Assembly: GCA_002923315.1 (NCBI GenBank)
Contig: BEHM01000007.1
Span: 18,598 to 82,597 of the forward strand
Length of the DNA stretch: 64,000 bases
Direction of reading: 5' to 3'
DNA from: a bacterium HR10
Lineage (GTDB): Bacteria; Acidobacteriota; Blastocatellia; HR10
In this document: one piece after another, positions 49,067 to 58,367 of the stretch
Layout of the letters: each line of letters begins with the position of its first letter
Numbering within the stretch: the first letter of the stretch is position 1
Made by a program: the position numbers and the translations under genes
Notes under the pieces: generated by a model
Database searches by the model: none
What the model was told of the DNA's origin: nothing
What the model saw: only the letters and a program-made list of their open reading frames with translations

Positions 49067-49567
49067 TCACGATGGGCGGAGTTTGGCGACGGGCTCGGCA
49101 CCATAAATGCCACCCAGGATCGCGCCGTAGATGATATGCCCCATCAGGCTCCCGACGACCGTCATCATCGGCTGCGGAGCATGACTGGAGAAGAATCCGA
49201 CGCCCATCATCGGCATGACCACGGCCTGAGAGATAAACCAGAGGATCAGGCCCCAAACGACACCTCTGTTCCACGCCACGCCGGGCAAACGGTCGTAGAG
49301 CAAAAAAGCGAAGATTAACGGAAAAATCACCGACCCGTTCACAAAATGAAGGATCATCCCCAGGAGCCACGCGCCACTCATGGGCTCGGGCATCGTCTGG
49401 CTCAGCATGCTGCCAAGCATGGCCGCCACATCCATCTTCGGCATCCCCATGAGCGGAGCCAGGTACATGATCATGGTCATCACTAGCGTGGCGACGAATC
49501 CGCCGAGGATCGCTTTCTCAACGTTCTTGCGCTCCATGACACCCTCCGGACTCTGAGTTTTCGACAT
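49067..49567 (-). CDS. multi-TM membrane protein (DUF6789-like)
   Basis: ERKNVEKAILGGFVATLVMTMIMYLAPLMGMPKMDVAAMLGSML...; 4-5 TM helices. Confidence 0.6.
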   Translation of the reverse strand: MSKTQSPEGVMERKNVEKAILGGFVATLVMTMIMYLAPLMGMPKMDVAAMLGSMLSQTMPEPMSGAWLLGMILHFVNGSVIFPLIFAFLLYDRLPGVAWNRGVVWGLILWFISQAVVMPMMGVGFFSSHAPQPMMTVVGSLMGHIIYGAILGGIYGAEPVAKLRPS

Positions 49568-49742
49568 AAGCAACAGGCCCCATTGTGTCACGGCCTCGGT
49601 GAGGAAGCCGTAATTTCGATTACAAAGCCCGAACGTTCGTCGGCGATCTCGGATGGTGATCCACATTACTGAACTCGAAGAGAGGGAGGGCTACACTCGC
49701 CGCTGTCTGTCGGACACATTTCGGACAACAAGGAGGAGAAAA

Positions 49743-50486
49743 ATGACGGATCGGACGAAACGGATAGCGAAGGCGCTCGCGGTGGTCGCCTTCGCCGCTA
49801 GCTCATCCTATCTGATTTTCGGCGACGGTCGGTCGGATGCGGCCCGCATCGAAAACCGTCTCGCGCCGGAATCGCGCGCCCAGGCTCAAAACCCCTGCAA
49901 TCCCTGTCGGGACAAAGCCCGCCAGCGCGCGCAGAATCCTTGCAACCCCTGCGCCCAGAAGAAAAAGGCGCAAAACCCTTGCAATCCCTGCGCCGGAAAG
50001 ATGCCAGCCACAGGGAAGGTCTATCAAGACGCGACAACCTATCGGAGTTGGGCGAAGCTGACCGAGCCCGTGCTGAGCGTGGGTCATGGCGGCAAGTACG
50101 TCGTCACCTACGCGAACTCGTCCGCCGAGGCGACGATCAAAAGCGGCCGGTTCCCGTTCAAAAGCGGCGCCAAATTGATCAAGGAAGGGTACGAGGACGC
50201 CGGCGGCAAACCGGGCGAGCTGACGACCCTCTACGTGATGGAGAAGCGCGGTCGCGATTGGTACTACGCCATGACCGACCTTCAGGGCAACATCCAGATG
50301 GAGGGAATGAGCAAGCAAGCCCAGATGTGCTCAAGTTGTCACGCCGGAGCCAAGAAAACGGATTACGTCTTCACGGCGGCGCAGCTCAAGGGCCAATCCC
50401 CGACCATGCCCGCCAACCCCTGCAACCCGTGCGCCAAGAAGAAAGGCCAGAACCCGTGTAATCCATGCCGGAGGAAGAAACCGTAA
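49743..50486 (+). CDS. secreted cytochrome P460-like protein with repeated NPCNPC motifs
   Basis: Five copies of (Q/A)NPCNPC, a P460-like core (VYQDATTYRSWAKL...), heme motif CSSCH. Confidence 0.75.
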   Translation: MTDRTKRIAKALAVVAFAASSSYLIFGDGRSDAARIENRLAPESRAQAQNPCNPCRDKARQRAQNPCNPCAQKKKAQNPCNPCAGKMPATGKVYQDATTYRSWAKLTEPVLSVGHGGKYVVTYANSSAEATIKSGRFPFKSGAKLIKEGYEDAGGKPGELTTLYVMEKRGRDWYYAMTDLQGNIQMEGMSKQAQMCSSCHAGAKKTDYVFTAAQLKGQSPTMPANPCNPCAKKKGQNPCNPCRRKKP

Positions 50487-50721
50487 TCCAGGCTCAGCCG
50501 CTGTAGCCCTTCACCATCCGTCAGACGAAGCCGCCTGTTTGGAGTTTGTCGTCGAGCCTCAGCAGGCGGCCTGCCCATATTCCGCAAAGGTTGTTCCTCG
50601 GTGATCCCATCGCGGCGAGGCCGAAAAGAGGTGGCGTTCGACGGAGTCCAGGCTGATGCGGATCTTTTCCGTAGACCGGATGAGGCGCAGAATCCCGTAG
50701 CGTCGGTCATCCGTTAAAACC

Positions 50722-50791
50722 GGCTTCAGCTCACATAATCGCTCAATACCACTACGCCGATGCCTGGGATCTTGAGTCTTCGCAGTCGGTG
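50722..50791. repeat. ~70-bp direct repeat, copy 1
   Basis: ggcttcagctcacataatcgctcaataccactacgccgatgcctgggatcttgag... near-identical to 52421-52490. Confidence 0.75.
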
Positions 50792-50877
50792 GTCATTGAG
50801 GTTGGCCATCATTTGCCCGCACGCCAAGCATTTTTGAAATGGCTTCTACACACCCGGGCGCAGTAGGTATCGGCGGG

Positions 50878-51078
50878 TTACTTGCCCTGATGCCACCGCG
50901 ACCGAAGTTGCACGATGACATATACAATGCCAAAGGATACGGCGCCACTCAACGCGATGGCTCCTGATAGACGTAAACTACCCGTTAAGAGATGAGCAAT
51001 CACAAGACTTCCTAAAAGGAATGCCGCCGTCCCCACTAAAGCTCCTAACCAAAGGGCACGCCAACTTCTCGAAGGCAT
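50878..51078 (-). CDS. small two-TM membrane protein
   Basis: MPSRSWRALWLGALVGTAAFLLGSLVIAHLLTGSLRLSGAIALSGAVSFGIVYVIVQLRSRWHQGK; next to Cys-rich protein gene. Confidence 0.6.
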   Translation of the reverse strand: MPSRSWRALWLGALVGTAAFLLGSLVIAHLLTGSLRLSGAIALSGAVSFGIVYVIVQLRSRWHQGK

Positions 51079-51091
51079 CGCTCACCTCCCT

Positions 51092-51880
51092 TTAGCAAAC
51101 CCGACTACAAATATAATCGCACCCAAGAGCACACAAGCCGCCACAGGCTGCTCCACAAATAGTCCCACAAATTATCGCGCAACAAACATTGACAATTCCA
51201 CAGATAAGAAGGCAAGCCAATCCACACCCTAGCCCGCAAAGTCCACCGCAAAGTATGCCGCAAATGATATTACACCAATATCTACAATCACCACATTGTT
51301 GCAGCAATACCGCCGATTGGCCAGCTTGGAGAGGTTGCACAATTCCCCCCTTAACCGTCAATAGCTTTATTCCCTCTTTCTGAGGCAGTGTCCCCCCGAC
51401 CCACCGCATACCATTTTTTTCGATTCCAAACACAGCATGGGCAAGAGTTCCGTCTTCGGACTGGTGAGTGGTGTAGACCACAGTCCGGGCATACTTGCCA
51501 AATAGCCACACCTGTACGACATTCGTCGCATGAGGGAGAGGAGTAAAGCCTTCTTCCTCCAAAAAGCCCATCATCGTGACGAAGTCCGGATCATCGAAAG
51601 CCATTTCCAGAAAGCGATTCCTTTCTTGACCCGCCAAATCGAGTAATTGGACATGTTCTGCTCCTTCGATGAGAAGGACTCGTCCTCTGAGAGAGAGCAG
51701 CTTGCCACTTGAGCCGGGAGGGTTCAGCCACGTCGAATGGGTCTCATGCTCTCCTATCCTGACGTATGGTGGCATCGGCAATGCCACTGTCGTTCTCGAA
51801 GGCGGAGGACCCGGCCAGAAGACCAACACCGAGATGGCCACGCTCATGACCCGCTTAATTCGTCGTCCGACGGCGCCCAT
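51092..51880 (-). CDS. secreted protein with Cys-rich C-terminal domain resembling halocin C8-like bacteriocin domains
   Basis: C-terminus QQCGDCRYWCNIICGILCGGLCGLGCGLACLLICGIVNVCCAIICGTICGAACGGLCALGCDYICSRVC; long leader with signal-like segment. Confidence 0.6.
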   Translation of the reverse strand: MGAVGRRIKRVMSVAISVLVFWPGPPPSRTTVALPMPPYVRIGEHETHSTWLNPPGSSGKLLSLRGRVLLIEGAEHVQLLDLAGQERNRFLEMAFDDPDFVTMMGFLEEEGFTPLPHATNVVQVWLFGKYARTVVYTTHQSEDGTLAHAVFGIEKNGMRWVGGTLPQKEGIKLLTVKGGIVQPLQAGQSAVLLQQCGDCRYWCNIICGILCGGLCGLGCGLACLLICGIVNVCCAIICGTICGAACGGLCALGCDYICSRVC

Positions 51881-52080
51881 CTCTTCACCTCCTTCTTTTG
51901 GGAATTCTTCTTCGCTGTTTTTGCAGTATACCCTCTGTCTGTCTGTCAAGTCCCATATTGGCGGGCTCTCTCACGGACGACATCATCGAAGCTTCGGTCA
52001 GTGACGACCGCTGTCTCAGAGCTCTCTGCGTCTTGGGGTGAAGGCGCTCACGGCTGAGGCGCAAGGATCGCCGAGGAAGA

Positions 52081-52420
52081 TCAGTGCCTGCAGGACGGAG
52101 ATCGTTCCCTGCGCTCTTCGGAGTATCTGCGGTGAGAACCTCCTCCGCCGAGAGGGCGGACTGAGTCTACGAGCATCCGGTCGCTCAAGCAGGGACTAGA
52201 AGTCATTTCAAAATTTTTGTCTAAGCAGATGAGAATGAACGTCAGGACGACAAAAGCCCAAGAGACTTCCACCGATCGCTCATAGCGAACGACGAGGCGA
52301 CGAAAATGCCCCAGCCCGCTGAAGGTGCGTTCCACGACCCAGCGCGAGCGGTAGGGCGTCGGGTCGGGCTTCGGGCTCCGGCGTCTCCGACATCGCCGCG
52401 GCATATCCGGCCACTGAATT
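52081..52420 (-). pseudogene. transposase C-terminal fragment (IS5-like DDE)
   Basis: RRRRSPKPDPTPYRSRWVVERTFSGLGHFRRLVVRYERSVEVSWAFVVLTFILICL. Confidence 0.75.
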
Positions 52421-52490
52421 GGCTTCAGCTCACATAATCGCTCAATACCACTGCGCCGATGCCCGGGATCTTGAGTTTCTGCAGTCGATG
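52421..52490. repeat. ~70-bp direct repeat, copy 2
   Basis: ggcttcagctcacataatcgctcaataccactgcgccgatgcccgggatcttgag.... Confidence 0.75.
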
Positions 52491-52826
52491 ATCTTGATAA
52501 CTATCCCCGGCTAAGGTGGGGGGCTTGTAGCTCGCTCGCCATCATAGGCCGGTTGACAGCGACCCTTTCCGGGTAGGCATGCCTCCGGGAAATCGCCCAT
52601 GTGGCAGTGAGATTTGCGGCCAGACGATAGCCGCAGAGGACGACACGAAATCTGCCCTGCTTCGAGAATTTTCGGTTACTGCGCCGCACCTGGAGCACGC
52701 GCGGCCGGCGTCCTCCGCCGGGAGCGAGATAACCTGGATCCGAGGGCGCTCGGCCTTATACCGGATCATCGCCTTCAACCCAAGGAGGACCTTTTCCGAC
52801 CGATGCCGGTCCCGATTGATAACGGC

Positions 52827-55019
52827 TCACCGCAAGAGTTGTTCCACGGCATAGAACCGTCCCCGGTAGACGACCTCCCGTAGCGTCCGCAACCGGCGCA
52901 CATCGGTCGTCGGGTCCTGAGCGAGGATCACGAGATCGGCAACATACCCCGGACGCACGCGGCCAATGGGCATGTTCACTACATGACCGGCCTCGGCCGT
53001 GGCTGCGCGCAGCGCCTGAAGCGGCGTCACGCCAGCGCGTACAAGTGCCTCGACTTCGTGGATGAGCCCCGGTCCGTGATAGACGTCCGGATTGCCCGCA
53101 TCGGATCCCGCCACGAGCGGGATGCCCGCGTTCACCAGCCGCTTCACGTTGTCGTATGCCGTTTGCAGTTGCTGTTCGACGTGGGCTGACATGCGATCCC
53201 GGATCCATGGCCGGTACTGTTCCGGAATCATCTCGATCCGTCGGAAGCCCCCACCCCGGTCGAGCCGCGCGCGTAACGGCGGCAATAACCGTTGCCGGAT
53301 GAAGTCGTCCACAATCCGCATCCCTCCCCATTGCCTGCGGAATCCTTCGATGACGAATACGGTCGGGCACACGATCGTACCCCGGCGCTGCATTTCGGCC
53401 AGCGTGACGTCATCGATGGGGGCATCCAACGGAATGTGCTCGATCATGTCTGCGCCGAAGAGAACGGCATCGCGCAGTTCTTCCAGTTTGGAAATGTGCA
53501 CGGCCACGCGCAGTCCCGCGCGGTGTGCCTCTTGAATCAGTGTCTGCAGCGTCGGGCGGGATAGTCGAGGCAACGTGTGAAACATCGTCGGGTCTCCCGC
53601 ATCATAGACGATTTTGATCCAGTCCGGACGGAACTCCCGCAGGAGTGCCTGAAGTGCCGTACGTGCTGCGTCCGGATCGGCGACTTCGACGACCCGCCGT
53701 TTCCGAAATTCCTCGGACATCCACTGAAATACGGGAAGTTCCAGTGGATGGCCACCCGGTGCGGTAAGAATGGGGCCTGAGATGAGCAGTCGCGGATACG
53801 GCCGCAGGCCGGCTTCGGCGATCTCGCGCAGTTCCAGCAACCTCTTGAAGTCATCCCCGAACGAACGGACGGTCGTGATGCCGCTACCGACGTATCCGGC
53901 GATGAGGTCGTGCCGCAACCGGTCTTCCTCAGAAAACGTCGGATCGAATACAGGGATCACCGGTGATTCCAGATGCGCGTGCAGGTCAGCCATGGCAGGC
54001 ATCACCCAGGCATCGCGCAAATCGCGAATGCGCGCCGATCGCCATCCGTCCGGGACGGAGGCGGAGACGAACACAATCCGTTCATCCTGGATGCCGATGT
54101 ATATCGGACTATCCGGCAGCACCCGGTCGCCGTCAAAGACGTGACCCGCCGCGATGATGTACCGTGGCGTGAGCCAGCTACGCAATTGTTGGACGGACTG
54201 GCCGAGCGAGATGCCCACCCTCGGGATGACAAAGATCAAGGCCAGCGCCGTAACGAGTTGAACTTTTTGCGTCTTTCCCAACCGCTGTTGCGGGTCCCAG
54301 CGATATACCGCCACGGCCGCCATGTACCCACCGATGCCCACGAGTGCGATCGCGATGCCGTAGATCATTCCCATCATTCCCAAGGGGCGGTTTTCGGTTA
54401 GACTGCGAAAGAACTCCAGCATGGCATACGAGGGCATAACCCTACCGATGCGTTGCAACCATTCCGGCATGAAGAACATGGGGATGGACAGGCCTGAAAG
54501 AAACAGCATCGGAAAGAACAACGCATTGGCCCCCATGGCGAGTCCCTCCGGACGCTCGACAATACTCGCCAGTACGAAAGCGATACCGGCTATCGCAGAT
54601 GCGCAGAGCAAAAACAACACCCAGAGGGCTATGGCACGATGGGCAATCCCGGCGTGAAAGACCGCTTCGAACACGCCGAGCACGATGACAAACGTCAGTG
54701 AATTGATGAGCAGCCAGGCAGCGAGCACGCCCGACAACACGGCATGTTTACTCATAGGCGTCGTGTACAGGCGACGCAGCACTCCCTTCTGACGGATCAT
54801 CAACAGCAGATTGCCCAGCCCGAACAAACCGTTGGCGATCACGATCATGGTGAACAGTTGTGCCGCAACGAATCGGATGCGCGCCGGATCGTCGCCGCCG
54901 AAAATGTATCCAAACGCGAACACGAAGATCAGCGGAAAGGCAAATGCGAAAAACAAGCTGACTCTGGACCGCAATGAACTCATGACCATCATCCGCGTTA
55001 ATGGCCACCAGCTTCGCAT
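52827..55019 (-). CDS. ABC-2 type permease fused to amidohydrolase (imidazolonepropionase-like)
   Basis: N-terminal permease TMs (MIRQKGVLRRLYTTPMSKHAVLSGVLAAWLL...), C-terminal amidohydrolase (DAWVMPAMADLHAHLES...VAVHISKLEELRDAVLFGADMIEH...LVAGSDAG). Confidence 0.85.
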   Translation of the reverse strand: MRSWWPLTRMMVMSSLRSRVSLFFAFAFPLIFVFAFGYIFGGDDPARIRFVAAQLFTMIVIANGLFGLGNLLLMIRQKGVLRRLYTTPMSKHAVLSGVLAAWLLINSLTFVIVLGVFEAVFHAGIAHRAIALWVLFLLCASAIAGIAFVLASIVERPEGLAMGANALFFPMLFLSGLSIPMFFMPEWLQRIGRVMPSYAMLEFFRSLTENRPLGMMGMIYGIAIALVGIGGYMAAVAVYRWDPQQRLGKTQKVQLVTALALIFVIPRVGISLGQSVQQLRSWLTPRYIIAAGHVFDGDRVLPDSPIYIGIQDERIVFVSASVPDGWRSARIRDLRDAWVMPAMADLHAHLESPVIPVFDPTFSEEDRLRHDLIAGYVGSGITTVRSFGDDFKRLLELREIAEAGLRPYPRLLISGPILTAPGGHPLELPVFQWMSEEFRKRRVVEVADPDAARTALQALLREFRPDWIKIVYDAGDPTMFHTLPRLSRPTLQTLIQEAHRAGLRVAVHISKLEELRDAVLFGADMIEHIPLDAPIDDVTLAEMQRRGTIVCPTVFVIEGFRRQWGGMRIVDDFIRQRLLPPLRARLDRGGGFRRIEMIPEQYRPWIRDRMSAHVEQQLQTAYDNVKRLVNAGIPLVAGSDAGNPDVYHGPGLIHEVEALVRAGVTPLQALRAATAEAGHVVNMPIGRVRPGYVADLVILAQDPTTDVRRLRTLREVVYRGRFYAVEQLLR

Positions 55020-55083
55020 TGGCGTTTCCCTCCACGAACTGAAAAGTATCAGGGCTCCGGTGATGGGATACCGAACCGGCCGG

Positions 55084-55998
55084 TCAATCCCGGAAATGGC
55101 GACCGGTTAACTGCAAAAACACGTCTTCCAGGGTCGGCGTGCGGATGCCCACCTGTTCCAGGCGGACGCCGCGCTCGCGCGCCATGGCGAACAGCGCTTC
55201 CAGGGTGTGCCCGGCATCCGTACTCCAACAAACCCAGGCATTCCCTTCCCGCAGCACCTCGGTAACGCCCGGCAACCCGGCAAGCGAAAGGTCTCCGTCG
55301 GAGCACGTGAATTCGATCCGCGTCTGTCCGCCGAACCGTGCAACTAGTTCCCGCGGGCAGTCACAGGCAATGACCTGCCCGTGATCGATGATGGCCACGC
55401 GGTCACACAGTTTCTCGGCCTCCTCCAGGTAGTGGGTCGTCAGAATCACCGTTTTACCCGCGGCACGGATCTCCCGGACGAATTCGTGGATCTGCTGGCG
55501 TGCCTGCGGATCCAGGCCCGTGGTCGGTTCGTCCAGGATGACGAGTTGCGGGTCGCCGATGAGCGTCAGTGCGATGTTCAATCGCTGCCGTTGGCCTCCG
55601 GACAGTGCCTGAAACCGTACGTTCAACCGATCGCTCAGCCCGAGGCGTTCGAGCACCCGGTCCACACGGTCGCTGGGGGCATTCGGATACAGCGCTCCAA
55701 ACAGGCGAACGATCTCCCGCACGGTGACGTTTTCCACGAAATCGAAATGCTGTGGTTGCAGGGCCATGCGCGTGATCAGTTGGGCCCGGTGGCTTTCCGG
55801 GTCGAGGCCGAACACCCGTACGTCTCCGCCGTCCCGCGCACGCAGTCCGGCGAGAATCTCCACGGTTGTGGTCTTCCCGGCGCCGTTCGGTCCCAGCAGG
55901 CCGAAGATTTCCCCCTCCGCAATCTCCAGGTCCATCCCGCGCAGGGCTTCCACATGACCGTAGCGTTTGACCAGATGATGCAACTCCACAACGGCCAT
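55084..55998 (-). CDS. ABC transporter ATP-binding protein
   Basis: Walker A GLLGPNGAGKTTTVE, signature ALSGGQRQRLNIALTLIGDPQLVILDEPTTGLDPQARQ. Confidence 0.93.
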   Translation of the reverse strand: MAVVELHHLVKRYGHVEALRGMDLEIAEGEIFGLLGPNGAGKTTTVEILAGLRARDGGDVRVFGLDPESHRAQLITRMALQPQHFDFVENVTVREIVRLFGALYPNAPSDRVDRVLERLGLSDRLNVRFQALSGGQRQRLNIALTLIGDPQLVILDEPTTGLDPQARQQIHEFVREIRAAGKTVILTTHYLEEAEKLCDRVAIIDHGQVIACDCPRELVARFGGQTRIEFTCSDGDLSLAGLPGVTEVLREGNAWVCWSTDAGHTLEALFAMARERGVRLEQVGIRTPTLEDVFLQLTGRHFRD

Positions 55999-56140
55999 GC
56001 GTTGACCTCCAGATATTCCGCGTTTCGGCATCCGATGTTACCGTACGGTGTAGCCACAACGGGTGTTCCGAAAAAGTGTAAAAGAGCTATGCTTTCTCCG
56101 GCCTGCTAACCAGCAGGCACACTTCCCCCCTCGACATCAG

Positions 56141-56353
56141 CTAGGCGATGATACGGCTGAACTGAATCAACCCCACCACCGCCGAGGCCACCATCGGGAA
56201 CGACCCCAAGGGCAGCCGATATTCATCGCGCAGAATGCGCCATCCCTTGACCCGTCGAATCCCGTGTTCCACCACCATCTGCTGTAGGAATCGAACAAGG
56301 ACTTCGGCCGATGAGGGAAGATGCGCGAAGACGCTCACCGCCGTGAACCTCAT
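56141..56353 (-). pseudogene. transposase fragment (DDE_Tnp_4-like C-terminus)
   Basis: LQQMVVEHGIRRVKGWRILRDEYRLPLGSFPMVASAVVGLIQFSRII. Confidence 0.6.
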
Positions 56354-56438
56354 CCGGCACGGGTCCCCTCGATCCCCCTTAAGGAAATTTCGCCCAACGT
56401 AAGGAAGATTACAGTGGCCCGTCAGAGCAAAGCATAGA

Positions 56439-56915
56439 ATGCTCGGTGCACATTCAACACAGGGGAGGAAAAGCATGAAGAAACTGTCTGCGATTGGATG
56501 TCTCGTCGCGCTTTCATGTGTCGCGGCCTTCGCTCAACAGCGGACCTTCATCGGCAAGATCGGCGATAGCCAGTGCGGATTGAAGCATCCGATGGGCATG
56601 GGCAGCGACAAGGAGTGCACGCTCAAATGCGTCCAGGCGGGCGGGAAATTCATCCTGGCCGACCTGAAGAACAACACCGTCTACCAGCTCGATGACCAGA
56701 AGACGCCGGAGAAATTCGCCGGGCAGATGGTGAAGGTCACCGGCACGCTCGACCGAAAGACCAAGACCATCAAGGTCGCGAGCATCGAGCCGGCTCCGGA
56801 AAACCCCTGCAACCCGTGCGCGAAGAAGCCGGGGAAGTCGCAAAACCCCTGCAATCCGTGCGCTAAAAAGAAAGGCCAGAACCCGTGCAATCCGTGCGGG
56901 AAGAAAAAACCATAG
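56439..56915 (+). CDS. secreted OB-like protein with C-terminal NPCNPC repeats
   Basis: Signal peptide; RTFIGKIGDSQCGLKHPMGMGSDKECTLKCVQAGGKFILADLKNNTVYQLDDQKTPEKFAGQMVKVTGTLD; three NPCNPC repeats with K-rich spacers. Confidence 0.75.
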   Translation: MLGAHSTQGRKSMKKLSAIGCLVALSCVAAFAQQRTFIGKIGDSQCGLKHPMGMGSDKECTLKCVQAGGKFILADLKNNTVYQLDDQKTPEKFAGQMVKVTGTLDRKTKTIKVASIEPAPENPCNPCAKKPGKSQNPCNPCAKKKGQNPCNPCGKKKP

Positions 56916-57002
56916 GGACGCGTCACTCGAGTATAGAGCTTTTGCCGAGAGGGCAACCGACCGTGCCCCCTCGGCACGACCACGGTCGGTTGCAAAAAGG
57001 AG

Positions 57003-58034
57003 GTGTGTCTCATGGAAGCTGAAGGCGGACGATCGCATCGGGCTCACGGGCTCCTCATCCTCGCCGGCCTTCTTGGATTGACGATGGTGATCTGGATGGG
57101 GCTGTCGCCGCGCCTGCGGCAAGCCATGTCAGGAGGGCAGCAGAGCCGAGAGCCCACCGCTCCTGCTGGGATGAAATTCTTACCCGGCGGGCGCTTCGAG
57201 ATGGGGAGCCCACAGGCGAGAGCGCACCCGGCGATCCACGATCACGCTGACACGACCGGCGCTCCCGACCCCGCTCATGAGATTTATGACGACGAAGGCC
57301 CGGTTCACGAGGTCGCGCTCTCGCCCTTTTTCATTGACCTTCACGAAGTGACGAATGCGGAGTTCGCGCGGTTTGTTCAAGCCACCGGGTATAAGACGGA
57401 CGCCGAGCGCAAAGGGGAATCCTGGGTCTTTCGCCAGGGCGCCAGGGATTGGGCGCTCGTCCGAGGCGCCGACTGGCGCCATCCCCTCGGGCCCGACGAC
57501 TCCATCGCCGATCGCATGGATCATCCGGTCGTGCACGTCTCCTGGAACGATGCCTTCGCCTATTGCCGATGGGCGGGCAAACGACTGCCGACCGAAGCCG
57601 AATGGGAATATGCCGCCCGCGCCGGCCATCGGGGTCAGACCTACCCCTGGGGTGATGAGCTGAAACCCGGAGGCAAGCTCATGGCCAATTTCTGGCAGGG
57701 TCACTGGCCCGACAGGAATCTGCTCGAAGACGGCTATTACTACACGGCGCCGGTCTGTTCCTTCCCGCCGAACGATTTCGGCCTCTGCGACATGGTGGGA
57801 AACGTGTGGGAATGGACGGCCGACTGGTATGCCGAGGATTACTACGCCCACAGCCCCGTTGTGAATCCCCAGGGTCCATCATCGGGCGAGATGCGCGTGG
57901 CGCGAGGAGGGTCGTGGTTCTGCTCGCCCAACTACTGCGGAGCCTATCGCGTGGCGTTCCGGGGCAAGAGCCCGCCCGACGCGAGCTTCAACAACGTGGG
58001 ATTTCGCTGCGCCAAAGATGCCAAAGCGCCTTAA
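57003..58034 (+). CDS. formylglycine-generating enzyme (FGE/SUMF1) family protein, membrane anchored
   Basis: MKFLPGGRFEMGS...VHVSWNDAFAYCRWAGKRLPTEAEWEYAARAG...RVARGGSWFCSPNYCGAYRVAFRGKSPPDASFNNVGFRCA with the two FGE active-site Cys. Confidence 0.88.
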   Translation: MCLMEAEGGRSHRAHGLLILAGLLGLTMVIWMGLSPRLRQAMSGGQQSREPTAPAGMKFLPGGRFEMGSPQARAHPAIHDHADTTGAPDPAHEIYDDEGPVHEVALSPFFIDLHEVTNAEFARFVQATGYKTDAERKGESWVFRQGARDWALVRGADWRHPLGPDDSIADRMDHPVVHVSWNDAFAYCRWAGKRLPTEAEWEYAARAGHRGQTYPWGDELKPGGKLMANFWQGHWPDRNLLEDGYYYTAPVCSFPPNDFGLCDMVGNVWEWTADWYAEDYYAHSPVVNPQGPSSGEMRVARGGSWFCSPNYCGAYRVAFRGKSPPDASFNNVGFRCAKDAKAP

Positions 58035-58335
58035 TGCCGATAATCGCGAGAGCGGTCCCGTCGGTGTTCCTCTGCTCCAGGTCTACGTGGCGCGCCACTG
58101 TCCCAGTTGTGAAGAAGCGCGGCGACTGGCCCGTCTGGTGGATTCGCTTTTCCCCACCCTCACCGTGCACGTTATTGATCTGGACGAATCGCCGGCCGAT
58201 GCGGTGGACGTCTTCGCCGTCCCCACTTATGTGTTCAATGGCCGCGTGTGTTTCCTCGGCAACCCGTCGGAAGAGGAACTGTGCGAGGTGCTCGGTCGCT
58301 TGCTTGAATCCTCACTCGAAGATGCGGTAGAGTGA
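58018..58335 (+). CDS. thioredoxin/glutaredoxin-like protein
   Basis: VPLLQVYVARHCPSCEEARRLARLVDSLFPTLTVHVIDLDESPADAVDVFAVPTYVFNGRV. Confidence 0.8.
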   Translation: MPKRLNADNRESGPVGVPLLQVYVARHCPSCEEARRLARLVDSLFPTLTVHVIDLDESPADAVDVFAVPTYVFNGRVCFLGNPSEEELCEVLGRLLESSLEDAVE

Positions 58336-58367
58336 AGCTCAGCTCTTTGAGAAAGGAGGATCATGCC

